Origin: Sulfuricaulis sp.
GTDB taxonomy: Bacteria > Pseudomonadota > Gammaproteobacteria > Acidiferrobacterales > Sulfurifustaceae
Reading direction: 5' to 3'
Assembly (NCBI RefSeq): GCF_024653915.1
Contig: NZ_JANLGY010000013.1
Coordinates: 124,001 to 188,000 of the forward strand
DNA: 64,000 nt
Part shown: positions 1-8,487 of the stretch, piece by piece
Layout of the letters: the number at the start of each line of letters is the position of its first letter
Position numbering within the stretch: the first letter of the stretch is position 1
Program-made: the position numbers and the translations under genes
The notes under the pieces: generated by a model
Seen by the model: the letters and a program-made list of their open reading frames with translations, nothing else
Database searches by the model: none
What the model was told of the DNA's origin: nothing

Positions 1-457
1 GCTCGCGGCGCATATAGTCGAGCGTGCTTGAGATGCGCCCGAAGTCCTGATGCAGATGCCAGTACACCTGCCGCTGCCGGGGGTTCAGCTCACGGTCCGC
101 GCAACGCCAGTAGGCACTGCTCCCATGCGCCAGATAGTAATTCAATTCGCCGCGCGCCATGAGGCGTTCGCGGAATATCCCGCTCATAAACAGCGCATAT
201 TCACCGAGATGGCGCAGGATGGAGCGACCATGGGATGGGCTGGTTGTCTCATTCTGTTGCCAGGTTTCGAGCATGTCCACGATGTATTCGAGCGGTCGTC
301 CTTTCGCATCCTGCAGGGCGTATAAATGTCGCAATTGCGCGAAGCGGGCCAGGATGTCGCTGACGTAATCCACGGTGGCCGGTTCGGCGATGCCGTGGCG
401 GTGAAAGCCGTGGTTCACCTGATGGCGGAAGAACTGGTAGAGCGAAGGCAGCCGCAT
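1..457 (-). CDS. Conserved hypothetical protein, 3' end cut by window edge
   Basis: A reverse-strand reading frame stays open for 152 codons from an ATG at 457 to the window edge, so the C-terminus is missing. A good ribosome site (CAGGAG, 8 nt before the ATG) supports the start. The protein begins MRLPSLYQFFRHQ and is rich in Arg, His, Tyr and Leu, with a helical, soluble look. I see no signal peptide, membrane segment or metal motif. I do not recognise the family. It is divergent from the lipoprotein gene at 598. That this frame is coding rests on its length, its ribosome site and the lack of any convincing competitor on the forward strand. Confidence 0.6.
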   Translation of the reverse strand, partial: MRLPSLYQFFRHQVNHGFHRHGIAEPATVDYVSDILARFAQLRHLYALQDAKGRPLEYIVDMLETWQQNETTSPSHGRSILRHLGEYALFMSGIFRERLMARGELNYYLAHGSSAYWRCADRELNPRQRQVYWHLHQDFGRISSTLDYMRRE

Positions 458-496
458 CGTTCGTACTCCTGTTGCGCATTGATCGTCTGCTACGCA

Positions 497-524
497 TTGA
501 CTCGCCCCCTGTGCCGCGTATCAT
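497..524 (+). promoter_or_regulatory. Possible sigma-70 promoter of the small lipoprotein gene
   Basis: TTGACT (497-502) and TATCAT (519-524) are separated by 16 nt and lie about 75 nt upstream of the lipoprotein start at 598. Each hexamer departs from consensus by one or two bases. This is a by-eye match only. Confidence 0.35.
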
Positions 525-597
525 CTGCACGCTGCGTAGGGGAATTTTGCGTGGCGGACAAGTCTCTATCAATAATAGTCAATTTTCAGGAGCGTGT

Positions 598-891
598 ATG
601 AAGCGTTATATGCTATGGGCGATCCTGGCGGCTTTTCTGCTGGCCGGCCCGGTGGGATGCGGGAAGAAGGAAATCGAGGAACTGACTGCCAAGGTGACCC
701 AGCTGAACAAGGATCTTGCTGCTGCCAAGGAAGATCTCGCTGAAAAGAGCAAGGAAGCGGCAGAAGCGGGTGCCAAGGCCAAGCAGGTGCAAGCCACCGT
801 GGACGCGCAGGCAGCCGAGATAGTCAAGATCAAGGAAGAGCGCAACAAGCTCAAGCAAGACCTGGCCGCCCTGAAAAAGAAGAAGCGCTAG
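598..891 (+). CDS. Small coiled-coil lipoprotein
   Basis: This 97-residue protein starts MKRYMLWAILAAFLLAGPVGC, a short basic end, a hydrophobic stretch and a Cys at residue 21. That fits a lipoprotein signal, although the -3 position (Pro) is not ideal. The rest is almost entirely Lys, Glu, Ala and Gln in heptad-like order (ELTAKVTQLNKDLAAAKEDL), so it should form one long charged coiled coil in the periplasm. The start is fixed by CAGGAG just upstream. It resembles Lpp-like or Alanine-zipper lipoproteins in design, but I cannot assign it to a family. A possible promoter lies at 497-524. Confidence 0.7.
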   Translation: MKRYMLWAILAAFLLAGPVGCGKKEIEELTAKVTQLNKDLAAAKEDLAEKSKEAAEAGAKAKQVQATVDAQAAEIVKIKEERNKLKQDLAALKKKKR

Positions 892-968
892 GATTCTATT
901 CGTATCGCCGGCAGCCGCTCCGGGTTGCCGGACGCAGGCATGACGCAACGAAACTTGCCGCGATCGCT

Positions 969-1295
969 ATGGCAATACCGGCCTGTTTCATGAAGAGTCA
1001 AGTGGAGCAAGGACTTGTGGGAAGTTTTGTCGCTTTCAAGTGCAAGTTTTGCCAATACGAGGAACCCGGTATCAGTGTGGGGCGCGGCAAGGCCGAAATG
1101 CCGTTCCTCGCACTGTATCGCTGCAATCACTGCCTCACCATCGGCAGCACCTGGGTGCACGAAGGAAAAATCCCGCGTTGCGCCAACTGCTATGACGATG
1201 CCATTGTCGTTATGCCGGATGACACCCGGCGCGTGAACTGTCCCAAATGTGGCGAGCCGGCGGTGATCACGCCGAAGGAAGGAAGTTGGGAATAA
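969..1295 (+). CDS. Double zinc-ribbon hypothetical protein
   Basis: A protein of about 108 residues with four CxxC knuckles in order: KCKFC, RCNHC, RCANC and NCPKC. They probably form two zinc ribbons, one from each adjacent pair. There is no catalytic motif and no membrane segment. Three in-frame starts are possible: 969, 990, and a GTG at 1017 that has AAGGA just before it and would begin directly at the first ribbon (GSFVAFKCKFC). I keep the longest form, but the GTG start is attractive. The function is unknown. Zinc-ribbon proteins of this kind often contact nucleic acid or larger complexes, which is inference here. Confidence 0.6.
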   Translation: MAIPACFMKSQVEQGLVGSFVAFKCKFCQYEEPGISVGRGKAEMPFLALYRCNHCLTIGSTWVHEGKIPRCANCYDDAIVVMPDDTRRVNCPKCGEPAVITPKEGSWE

Positions 1296-1310
1296 AAAAG
1301 GGAGAAAAGC

Positions 1311-1415
1311 ATCCGCAGATGAACGCAGATGATAAATTGATAAACGCGGATGAGTTACACGGGTTGTTGTTTTATCAGCTTTAATCCTAAAAATGAATCG
1401 GTGTTTATCAGCGGT
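1311..1415. repeat. Degenerate palindromic repeat, GATGAACGCAGATGA type
   Basis: The left arm (1311-1353) contains repeated units such as ATCCGCAGATGAACGCAGAT followed by a related copy, GATAAACGCGGATGA. The right side (about 1396-1415, GTGTTTATCAGCGG) is a decayed complement of the arm. It looks like an eroded relative of the better preserved copy at 54937-55026. It lies between the zinc-ribbon gene and the 3' end of cyaY. Confidence 0.5.
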
Positions 1416-1430
1416 TCCAAAATATTATAT

Positions 1431-1745
1431 TCAGGATAACGTCACGTCCTCGCCCGATTGTTCGCGCACGAAGCGCGACAGCTCGCTCATCAATTCCCCA
1501 CCGCCCTGATCGTTGATCCAGGCACTGCCAATGAAACCGTAGTGGAAGCCGCCGGACCTGGCGGCGACCCATATCTGTTTGGCCGCGCCTTGTTTGTTGA
1601 TGATGATTTTGCTGCCGTTTCCGAATTCAAGCGTCAGGATGCCACCGGCGGCCTCAAAATCAATGTCCGCGCCGCTTTCCTCGATGGCCTGTTCAATGCG
1701 CAACAGGGTATCGGTGGCGCGTTTGTCGAATTCGGATTCGTTCAT
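1431..1745 (-). CDS. cyaY: Iron-sulfur cluster assembly protein CyaY (frataxin)
   Basis: Bacterial frataxin: a small cytoplasmic iron-binding protein that modulates iron-sulfur cluster assembly on IscS/IscU. At 104 residues it matches the family length (E. coli 106). The N-terminal helix carries the acidic ridge (MNESEFDKRATDTL, then EQAIEESGADIDFE) that binds iron. The beta-sheet core follows with ILTLEFGNGSKIIINKQ and the family motif QIWVAARSGGFHYGF. It is convergent to nothing essential and divergent from the saccharopine-dehydrogenase-like gene. Its place beside the lptM-lysA/dapF-xerC cluster is the usual gammaproteobacterial arrangement. The identification is firm. Confidence 0.95.
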   Translation of the reverse strand: MNESEFDKRATDTLLRIEQAIEESGADIDFEAAGGILTLEFGNGSKIIINKQGAAKQIWVAARSGGFHYGFIGSAWINDQGGGELMSELSRFVREQSGEDVTLS

Positions 1746-1836
1746 GGGGGATATTTCTGCCGATGGTCGGTGGCATGTTAACGAAGCCGGTGTCCGCTGA
1801 ACAGCGGCCCCGATCTGATATGATCACACGGCAAGC

Positions 1837-2922
1837 ATGGGAAAGCGGATTCTAATTCTGGGAGGTGATAGCGCTCTTGGCCGGCATATCAGCCGGGCCA
1901 TTGCCGCGATGCCGTTGGCGGAATGTGTTATCGGAAGCCGTCGTCCCTTGAAACGTAACGGCTTTATTGGGGAAAACATTACCGCGTTGACCGTGAATAT
2001 TCACGATCCCTCGAGCTTGCGACAGGCATTTGGCGGGGTGTTCGCCGTGGTCAACGCCATGGGACCGTTTCAGTTGCATGATTATACCGTGGCGGAAACC
2101 TGCGCCGGCATGGGCATCCATTATGTCGATCTCGCCGAGACACGCGCCCACGTGGACGGCATCACGCGCCTGAACCGCCGTGCGCAACAGAAAAATTGCC
2201 TCATTGTAAGCGGCGCGAGCGCCGTGCCTGCCGTGTCGACAGCGTTGGTGGATTTACTCGCGCCCGAATTCGACCGCATCAGTGACATCCATGCCTGCAT
2301 CTCGCTCGGCAATAAAACTCCTCTCGGCGTAGCCACGTTGCGCACGATCCTGGGTTATGCCGGAAGCTCGTTCAGGTTCAAGGAAAACGGACGCTGGCGG
2401 TATGCTTACGGCTGGAGCGACTCGGAAAAAGTGGTTTTCCCCAGACCGGTCGGCAAGCGGCGCGCGTATCTGTGTGACGCGCCGAATCTCGACATTTTTC
2501 CAACGCGCTACGGCGCGCAAACGGTTACTTTTCGCGCCGGACTGGAGCTGAAGCTGTTCAATCGCGGTCTCTTTGTGCTGGCGAGAATGCGGCGGCTCGG
2601 CTGGATAAAGAATCTGTCGGGTTGGGCGCCGGGCCTGTCTGCCGCCAGCCGCATGTTCCGCGGTTTCGGCAGCGCCACAGGCGGCATGCGGATAGTGGTG
2701 CGCGGCCGCAAGAACGAGGAGGAAACCGAGCACACCGTATTCCTGATATCGCGCGACACCAACGGTCTGGTGATTTCCAGTAGCCCGGCATTGGCGCTTG
2801 TTCGCAAATGGGTCGAGCGCGGCGTGCCGGATGCCGGCGCCGTACCCTGTATCGGCCAGCTCTCCTGGGACGAAATCAGGGCCGAGATGGTCAACCACGA
2901 CATTGTGTTGGTCAGGTCTTGA
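1837..2922 (+). CDS. Saccharopine dehydrogenase-like NAD(P)-binding protein
   Basis: A 361-residue protein with an N-terminal Rossmann fold: MGKRILILGGDSALGRHISR carries a glycine-rich dinucleotide loop, and VVNAMGPF is the typical second motif of saccharopine dehydrogenase-like enzymes. The central part (HYVDLAETRAHVDGI, then SGASAVPAVSTALVD) also follows this superfamily, whose members include trans-acting enoyl reductases and other oxidoreductases of unknown substrate. A Cys/Gly-rich C-terminus without clear motifs follows. It lies between cyaY and lptM-lysA, but it is not a known lysine-biosynthesis step in bacteria using meso-DAP, so a role there should not be assumed. The superfamily call is good and the substrate is unknown. 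Confidence 0.75.
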   Translation: MGKRILILGGDSALGRHISRAIAAMPLAECVIGSRRPLKRNGFIGENITALTVNIHDPSSLRQAFGGVFAVVNAMGPFQLHDYTVAETCAGMGIHYVDLAETRAHVDGITRLNRRAQQKNCLIVSGASAVPAVSTALVDLLAPEFDRISDIHACISLGNKTPLGVATLRTILGYAGSSFRFKENGRWRYAYGWSDSEKVVFPRPVGKRRAYLCDAPNLDIFPTRYGAQTVTFRAGLELKLFNRGLFVLARMRRLGWIKNLSGWAPGLSAASRMFRGFGSATGGMRIVVRGRKNEEETEHTVFLISRDTNGLVISSSPALALVRKWVERGVPDAGAVPCIGQLSWDEIRAEMVNHDIVLVRS

Positions 2923-2968
2923 ATGCTGCCACTGGATGCGGTGTGAACAGGCAAGGTAAGCTTAGGCC

Positions 2969-3166
2969 ATGAATTCGTGCAGAAATCATTTCCCGTCGAG
3001 ACGATGCAAACCGTGGATCATGCGGTTGGGCATGGTATGCGTTGTTATTTTTATCGCTGCCTGCGGCAAGAAGGGGCCTTTATATCTGCCGGACAAGGTT
3101 GACGCGCCGGCAAAGACAGGCGAGCAGACCCTTAATCCATCGCTCACGCAACCCGGAACAAAGTAA
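2969..3166 (+). CDS. lptM: LPS-assembly lipoprotein LptM (YifL)
   Basis: LptM is a tiny outer-membrane lipoprotein that helps the LptD-LptE translocon mature. The defining segment is here: a hydrophobic signal, the lipobox IAAC, then GKKGPLYLPDK directly after the modified Cys, followed by a polar disordered tail. The usual family string is CG-x-KGPLY-x-P. The start is uncertain: 2969 gives a 31-residue leader before the Cys, while the in-frame ATG at 3020 gives a very short one (MRLGMVCVVIFIAAC). It is directly upstream of lysA, as in many gammaproteobacteria, and probably co-transcribed with it. Confidence 0.85.
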   Translation: MNSCRNHFPSRRCKPWIMRLGMVCVVIFIAACGKKGPLYLPDKVDAPAKTGEQTLNPSLTQPGTK

Positions 3167-3182
3167 TTCTATTGCTTCTGTC

Positions 3183-4448
3183 ATGAATCCGTTTACCTAT
3201 CGGGACCGGCAACTGTATGCCGAAGATGTAAGTCTGGCCGACATCGCGCAGAAGGTCGGCACGCCTTGTTACGTCTACTCACGCGCGAGTCTTGAGGCGC
3301 AGTTCCGCGCCTTTGATGACGCGCTGAAGGGCCGCGACCACCTCGTCTGTTACGCCGTCAAGGCGAATTCCAATCTCGCGGTGCTGAATCTGCTGGCGCG
3401 TCTGGGTTCGGGGTTTGACATTGTCTCCGGTGGCGAATTGGAGCGTGTATTGGCGGCAGGCGGCGATCCAGCCAAAGTGGTGTTCTCCGGTGTTGGCAAG
3501 ACACGCGATGAAATGCGGCGTGCACTGGCGGCCGGCATTTATTGCTTCAACGTGGAATCCGAAGCGGAGCTGGAAGTTCTGAACGGCGTGGCCGCAGAGC
3601 TGGGCAAACAGGCGCCGGTAGCGCTGCGCGTCAACCCGGACGTGGACCCGGCGACGCACCCGTATATCGCCACGGGTTTGAAGGAAAGCAAATTTGGCAT
3701 CGATATCGCGCATGCCGCCGCAGCCTATGTGCAGGCCCAGGCGCTGCCGAACCTGCGCGTGACCGGGGTGACCTGCCACATCGGCTCACAGCTTACCGAT
3801 TTGGCGCCGGTGGTTGAGGCGCTGGATCGCATTATCGCGCTTGCCAATGTCCTGCTCGACAAGGGTTTTGCCCTGCAACATCTCGATCTCGGCGGTGGGC
3901 TCGGCATCCGTTATAACCAGGAACAGCCGCCGTCACCGGGCGATTACATCCGTGCGATCCTGGATCGGTTGGCGGCGAAGGGTGGCCGTTGCCAGAAACT
4001 CCGCCTCATCTTCGAGCCCGGTCGCGCGATTGTCGGCAACACCGGCCTGCTGCTGACGCGCGTGCTGTTCCTCAAGCACGGCTCGGAAAAGAATTTCGCC
4101 GTGGTGGATGCTGCCATGAACGATTTGTTGCGCCCGGCATTGTACGAGGCCTGGCACGACATCACACCGGTATCGGTGGACGCGCCACGCACCCTGCGCA
4201 TCTATGATGTCGTCGGCCCGGTGTGCGAGAGCGGAGATTTTCTCGGGCACGACCGTGAACTCGGCATCGAGGCCGGGGATCTGCTTGCCGTGGTTTCTGC
4301 CGGCGCCTACGGCGCTGTCATGAGCTCGAATTACAACACGCGCCCACGCGCGCCCGAGGTGATGGTGGACGATGAAAAGTTCCATGTCGTGCGCCGGCGC
4401 GAAACCGTCGCGGAGCTTATCGCTCCCGAGACCATGCTGCCTAAATAA
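3183..4448 (+). CDS. lysA: Diaminopimelate decarboxylase LysA
   Basis: LysA removes CO2 from meso-diaminopimelate to give L-lysine, the last step of the pathway. It is a PLP-dependent fold-type III enzyme of the cytoplasm. The chosen start gives 421 residues, the family length. The PLP lysine is Lys60 in CYAVKANSN. Further family motifs are GFDIVSGGE, HIGSQ, the phosphate-binding GGGLG, EPGR, and the substrate-binding CESGD near residue 345. Only 16 nt separate it from lptM. DapF, the preceding enzyme in the pathway, follows after a gap containing a repeat and a relic. The identification is firm. Confidence 0.96.
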   Translation: MNPFTYRDRQLYAEDVSLADIAQKVGTPCYVYSRASLEAQFRAFDDALKGRDHLVCYAVKANSNLAVLNLLARLGSGFDIVSGGELERVLAAGGDPAKVVFSGVGKTRDEMRRALAAGIYCFNVESEAELEVLNGVAAELGKQAPVALRVNPDVDPATHPYIATGLKESKFGIDIAHAAAAYVQAQALPNLRVTGVTCHIGSQLTDLAPVVEALDRIIALANVLLDKGFALQHLDLGGGLGIRYNQEQPPSPGDYIRAILDRLAAKGGRCQKLRLIFEPGRAIVGNTGLLLTRVLFLKHGSEKNFAVVDAAMNDLLRPALYEAWHDITPVSVDAPRTLRIYDVVGPVCESGDFLGHDRELGIEAGDLLAVVSAGAYGAVMSSNYNTRPRAPEVMVDDEKFHVVRRRETVAELIAPETMLPK

Positions 4449-4449
4449 A

Positions 4450-4552
4450 AATAGACAGGATTAACAGGATTTTTCAGGATTTACAGAATTAAAGATTTCA
4501 GGAAATAAAAATCCTGTTAATCTTCTTTTCCATCCTGTAAATCCTGTCTATT
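4450..4552. repeat. Palindromic repeat, ACAGGATTAACAGGAT type, copy 1
   Basis: The left arm holds four near-copies of an ACAGGATTA-like unit. The right arm is its complement and ends in ATCCTGTAAATCCTGTCTAT. Two further copies lie at 8311-8405 and 30906-31017. It starts two bases after the lysA stop, so it could act as an mRNA 3' hairpin, but it lacks a typical GC stem. Confidence 0.9.
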
Positions 4553-4660
4553 CGATTTTTTATTAATGTATTGCCCTGGCTGTCCAGGCGATTTGACGTG
4601 CGCCATCCCTGGCGCACGCCCTTCGGGCGCACTGAAGTGCGCCCAATTCTGCTCCCGACA

Positions 4661-4758
4661 GAATTGTGGTTGCAGGAAGGCGTGATGAACATTCCCGCGG
4701 CCGAGCGCGCGAGGCCGGCATGATCGTGGTCATGGACCGCTGCGTCTACCGGGAGTGG
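4661..4758 (+). pseudogene. Frameshifted C-terminal relic of a CoA-binding domain protein (YccU-like)
   Basis: Translated in one frame, 4661-4708 gives ELWLQEGVMNIPAAER. In the next frame, 4711-4758 gives EAGMIVVMDRCVYREW. Joined, these match the C-terminal signature of CoA-binding domain proteins (LW-Q-GV-N-AA--A-EAG--VVMDRC). A one- or two-base indel near 4706-4712 separates the halves, and nothing upstream restores the N-terminal Rossmann part. This is a decayed fragment in the lysA-dapF gap. The rest of that gap (4759-4962) shows no gene I can support. Confidence 0.65.
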
Positions 4759-4962
4759 CCGCCGGATCCCGAGGCGCAGCTCTTTCGGAGACGGCGGCTG
4801 TGGCGCCCATGGATACTTCGTTCATTGCGGCCACCTGCGCCCATTGTCAAAAGAGCATTCGCCTCGGGCACTGGGCGCTACCTGCGTCTGTTCGGACCGG
4901 TGCCGCATCCGTAAGGATGCCCGCGGTTTATTTGGCTCACGGCAACCGGTAAGCTTGCCGCC

Positions 4963-5802
4963 ATGCCTGTTCCCTTTACCAAGATGCACGGCGCCGGAAA
5001 CGACTTCGTGGTGTTCGACGGCGTCTCCCGTCCGATTCAGCTCACGCCCCAGAAAATCCGTCGTCTCGCGGACCGGCATTTCGGCATCGGTTGCGATCAG
5101 GTGCTGCTGGTGGAAAAGCCCACGGGAAGTGGTGCGGATTTCCGCTACCGGATTTTCAACGCCGACGGCGGCGAGGTCGAGCAATGCGGCAACGGTGCGC
5201 GCTGTTTCGCGCGTTTCGTTCGCGACAAGCAGCTGACCGCCAAGGACGAAATCGTAGTGGAAACGCTGAGCGGTATGATTTACCCGCGCCTGGAAGCGGA
5301 CGGCGCTGTCAGCGTCAATATGGGTGTGCCGCGCTTTGAGCCCGCCGAGGTTCCGTTCGAGGCAGGCACACGCGAAAACGTCTATGATTTAAATGTGAAT
5401 GGCCGCACCGTGAACGTGAGTGTACTGTCCATGGGCAATCCACATGCCGTGCAGCTGGTGTCGGACGTGGACGCGGCCCCGGTCAACACGCAGGGACCGC
5501 AGATTGAGCGGCATCCGCGTTTCCCCCAGCGTGTGAACGCCGGTTACATGCAGATTGTGGACCGCCGGCACATCCGCCTGCGGGTCTACGAACGTGGTGC
5601 GGGCGAGACGCTGGCTTGCGGAAGCGGCGCCTGCGCGGCGGCGGTGGCCGGTCGCCAAAGAGGTCTGCTCGATGATAAGGTAGAGGTGAAACTGACCGGT
5701 GGCACACTGCGCGTGTCCTGGGCCAGAGAAGGAGAGCCGGTGTGGATGACGGGACCGGCGATTTCGGTTTTTGAGGGAACTATCGACCTGGATAACCTAT
5801 GA
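4963..5802 (+). CDS. dapF: Diaminopimelate epimerase DapF
   Basis: DapF interconverts LL- and meso-diaminopimelate, supplying both lysine and peptidoglycan synthesis. It is a cytoplasmic, cofactor-independent two-base racemase. The protein has 279 residues (E. coli 274). Both catalytic cysteines are visible: Cys75 in QCGNGARC and Cys219 in ACGSGACA. The N-terminal [15 protein letters not shown] and the mid-protein MGNPHAV are also diagnostic. The stop overlaps the next start by four bases (ATGA), so DUF484 and xerC should be translationally coupled to it. The ribosome site is weak. The identification is firm. Confidence 0.97.
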   Translation: MPVPFTKMHGAGNDFVVFDGVSRPIQLTPQKIRRLADRHFGIGCDQVLLVEKPTGSGADFRYRIFNADGGEVEQCGNGARCFARFVRDKQLTAKDEIVVETLSGMIYPRLEADGAVSVNMGVPRFEPAEVPFEAGTRENVYDLNVNGRTVNVSVLSMGNPHAVQLVSDVDAAPVNTQGPQIERHPRFPQRVNAGYMQIVDRRHIRLRVYERGAGETLACGSGACAAAVAGRQRGLLDDKVEVKLTGGTLRVSWAREGEPVWMTGPAISVFEGTIDLDNL

Positions 5803-6500
5803 AACAAAAACTGCCAAGCGAAGAACTTCAGAGCGAACTTTCCTGGGAGGAGGCGGTGGCACGCTACCTCGAGGACCATCCCGATTATTTTCAGCGTTAC
5901 CCGGAGACGCTCTCGCGCATTCTGTTGTCGCACGAAACCGGTGGCAAGGCGGTATCGCTCATTGAGCGACAAGTGCAGGTGTTGCGCGAGCAGAATCAGG
6001 CGCTGCAGCGTCAGTTGCGCGAGCTGGTAAATAACGCCCGCGAAAACGACGTGTTGAGTGGTCGCCTGCACCGCTTCGCCACCGCCATGATCGGCTGTAG
6101 CTCGCTCGATGAAGTACTGGACACAACTTATGACTTGCTGCGCCAGGAATTCAAGCTCGACGCCGTGGTGATTCTGCTGCAAGGCCGGCCTACCCAGGGC
6201 GGGCGCGCAGAACTGGTCCCGGAGGACGACAAACGACTCAACACACTGTTTCTGCAGTTCAGTTCCGGCAAACCCATTTGTGGCGGCAAGTTCGAAGACA
6301 GCCTGATGAGTTATCTTTTCAGCGGACGCGCTTCAGAAATCAAGTCATCCGCACTGATCCCGCTGGGCGAAAAACATCCCCACGGCGTGCTTGGCCTTGG
6401 AACCCAGGATCCCTACCGTTTTCATCCCGGCATGGGCACGGTCTATCTCACGCGGCTGGGCGAAATGCTGACGCACAGTCTCGCCCGACACCACGAGTAA
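5799..6500 (+). CDS. DUF484 family protein (YigA-like)
   Basis: A 233-residue member of DUF484, the protein regularly encoded between dapF and xerC. The N-terminal part ([27 protein letters not shown]) is the DUF484 hallmark. A coiled coil follows ([25 protein letters not shown]), then a GAF-like domain from about residue 90 to the end. No ligand or partner is established for the family, and a sensory or scaffold role is only suggested by the fold. It overlaps dapF by four bases. The xerC start lies 18 nt downstream. Confidence 0.9.
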   Translation: MKQKLPSEELQSELSWEEAVARYLEDHPDYFQRYPETLSRILLSHETGGKAVSLIERQVQVLREQNQALQRQLRELVNNARENDVLSGRLHRFATAMIGCSSLDEVLDTTYDLLRQEFKLDAVVILLQGRPTQGGRAELVPEDDKRLNTLFLQFSSGKPICGGKFEDSLMSYLFSGRASEIKSSALIPLGEKHPHGVLGLGTQDPYRFHPGMGTVYLTRLGEMLTHSLARHHE

Positions 6501-6518
6501 TCCCCTTACGCGCCACGG

Positions 6519-7427
6519 ATGCACGAGCGCGCCACGCAATATCTCGACAGTTTTTTCCGCCATCTCGGCGATGAGCGACGCTTGTCCCCGCTCACGCTGA
6601 CGCATTACCGACGCGATCTTTCGCAATGCATGGCGTATTGCGACGTTGCCGGCATTGCCAACTGGGCACAGCTGACGACTGCCGAGGTGCGCGGGTGGGT
6701 GTCGGCTCTGCATCGGCGGGGGCTATCCGGGAAAAGCATCCAGCGCGCACTTTCCGCATTGCGCACCTTTTACCGTTATCTGTTGCGCGAGCAGATCGTT
6801 ATGTGCAATCCCGCAAGTGGGGTGAGTGCGCCCAAATCAACGCGCCGTCTCCCCGCCACGCTGACCCCCGATCAGGCCACACGACTGGTAACGCTGGAGG
6901 CGCGTGATCCGCTCGCGGCGCGAGACCGCGCATTGCTGGAATTGTTGTACTCCTCCGGATTACGCCTTTCCGAGCTGGTGAACCTCAATATTCCTGAGCT
7001 TGATCTTGCCGCCGGCAGCGTGCGTGTCACCGGCAAGGGCCGCAAGGTGCGCGACGTGCCGGTGGGCGCCAAGGCGCGTGAGGCCTTGCGTGACTGGCTG
7101 GTGGCACGCGCGCTATTGACCGGTGCCGGGGAACACGCCGTGTTCATCTCGCGCCATGGCAGGCGTCTGGGCGCGCGTGCGGTACAAGCGCGGCTGCAAG
7201 GTTGGGCGAAGCGCCAGGAGATGGGGGTGCCGGTGCATCCGCACATGCTGCGTCATTCGTTCGCCAGTCATTTGCTGGAATCGAGCGGCGATCTGCGTGC
7301 GGTGCAGGAAATGCTGGGCCACGCCAACATCTCGACCACTCAGATATATACCCATCTCGATTTTCAACACTTGGCGGGTGTCTACGACAAGGCCCACCCG
7401 CGGGCGCGCAAGAAATCCACGGCATGA
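6519..7427 (+). CDS. xerC: Tyrosine recombinase XerC
   Basis: XerC acts with XerD at the chromosomal dif site to resolve chromosome dimers before cell division. The protein has 302 residues. The N-terminal SAM-like core-binding domain spans about 1-90, and the catalytic domain follows. Visible active-site residues are Arg149 (SGLRLSE), Lys in TGKGRK, the HMLRHSF His/Arg pair, His in LGHANIS, and the nucleophile Tyr277 in TQIYTHL. The dapF-DUF484-xerC order identifies it as XerC rather than XerD or a mobile integrase. Its stop overlaps the next start by four bases. Confidence 0.95.
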   Translation: MHERATQYLDSFFRHLGDERRLSPLTLTHYRRDLSQCMAYCDVAGIANWAQLTTAEVRGWVSALHRRGLSGKSIQRALSALRTFYRYLLREQIVMCNPASGVSAPKSTRRLPATLTPDQATRLVTLEARDPLAARDRALLELLYSSGLRLSELVNLNIPELDLAAGSVRVTGKGRKVRDVPVGAKAREALRDWLVARALLTGAGEHAVFISRHGRRLGARAVQARLQGWAKRQEMGVPVHPHMLRHSFASHLLESSGDLRAVQEMLGHANISTTQIYTHLDFQHLAGVYDKAHPRARKKSTA

Positions 7428-8281
7428 GCGCGGTACGTTATTACAGCATGCGGCGATTCTCGCCCTACCAGGGTACGGTGCAGATCACGGAGTTGCCGGA
7501 TTTCCGGGCCGTGACCTCCGATGGCATCGCCTGGCGCGTGCAATTTCTCAATCAACGCTCGCGGCTTTCCAGTCATGCCGTGTGGCGCGCCGACGGTGGT
7601 GGCAACCTGATCGAGACCGCGCGCACGAGTGAATTGATTCAGGCCCTGCAAGAGCATCCGCCTTTCCCTTTTCCACCGCAGGATAAGCTTGAGTTGTGGC
7701 TGCTGGATGCCCGCGAACAAAAACCGCTGGCGATCCTGGCCAGCACGCTCGGCCGTATCAAGCCGCCGCGTTCTGTCGATACCCGCTGGCATGCCACGCT
7801 GGCGGAGGATGACAGTTTTGTCGCGCCGAGCCTTGCGTCGGGAACCGCAGCGATTTCGTCGTCGCACATTCCGCACAGTCAGGTGTTGAGCCGGTGCGTG
7901 CAGAAGGCTGCCGGTCCGCTGGAGCGGGCGCAATGGTTCCGTCGCGAAGACGATGGTAGCGGCATTGGCTTGCATGGTAATCGTCTCGATGATGGGCACG
8001 TGGGCCGAAAACTCGGGTGTGACGTCTTTCCCGAACTGTTGTTGCGCGAGACTTGGGAGGTGGAACAGGAGCAGAGTCTTGTCAGCAACTATCATGACTG
8101 GCAGGCGCCCTGTTTGCTGACGCACAGCAAATTGTTGCGATCCACACGCGACCGCCTCGAGCGTGCCGCCTGCCGTCAGGCCGAGAAGCTATATAAGGTT
8201 CGACATTTTTTGCCGGAGATCATCAACCAGGATCTGCTGAATGTCGCCTTTGTCGAGGCCGTGATCCGACGATCCACTTAA
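7424..8281 (+). CDS. Hypothetical protein coupled to xerC
   Basis: A 285-residue protein beginning MSAVRYYSMRRFSPYQGTVQ. The ATG overlaps the xerC stop (ATGA), which fixes the start and implies translational coupling. It looks soluble and mixed alpha/beta, with many Arg, His and Leu residues. A C-terminal helical part (RSTRDRLERAACRQAEKLYK) ends in VEAVIRRST. There is no signal peptide, membrane segment or recognised active-site motif. I cannot name the family. It is the last gene of the lptM/lysA-dapF-xerC run before a palindromic repeat. Confidence 0.75.
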   Translation: MSAVRYYSMRRFSPYQGTVQITELPDFRAVTSDGIAWRVQFLNQRSRLSSHAVWRADGGGNLIETARTSELIQALQEHPPFPFPPQDKLELWLLDAREQKPLAILASTLGRIKPPRSVDTRWHATLAEDDSFVAPSLASGTAAISSSHIPHSQVLSRCVQKAAGPLERAQWFRREDDGSGIGLHGNRLDDGHVGRKLGCDVFPELLLRETWEVEQEQSLVSNYHDWQAPCLLTHSKLLRSTRDRLERAACRQAEKLYKVRHFLPEIINQDLLNVAFVEAVIRRST

Positions 8282-8310
8282 GTCTGACGTAAAGTAAGTG
8301 AATCCAATGG

Positions 8311-8405
8311 ACAGGATTAACAGGATTTTTCAGGATTTACAGGATTAAAGATTTTTAAGAATTAAGAAATCCTTAATCCTGTTTTTCAATCCTGTAAATC
8401 CTGTT
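8311..8405. repeat. Palindromic repeat, ACAGGATTAACAGGAT type, copy 2
   Basis: Same family as 4450-4552: the left arm contains GACAGGATTAACAGGATTTT and the right arm ATCCTGTAAATCCTGTT. It sits just after the end of the xerC operon. Confidence 0.9.
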
Positions 8406-8487
8406 CTGATTTTTTATTTAGGACTTCTTAACCACCCACCAGGAATGACATAATAATGTCCCGAACCATGTTATGGAGACCGGCGCC

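Noticed and set aside
2254-2898. Reverse-strand open frame of 214 codons
   Set aside because: Shadow of the saccharopine dehydrogenase-like gene. No ribosome site and no motifs.
4450-4552. CRISPR array
   Set aside because: The tandem short units are near-identical without unique spacers of fixed length, and the second half is the complement of the first. No cas gene is present.
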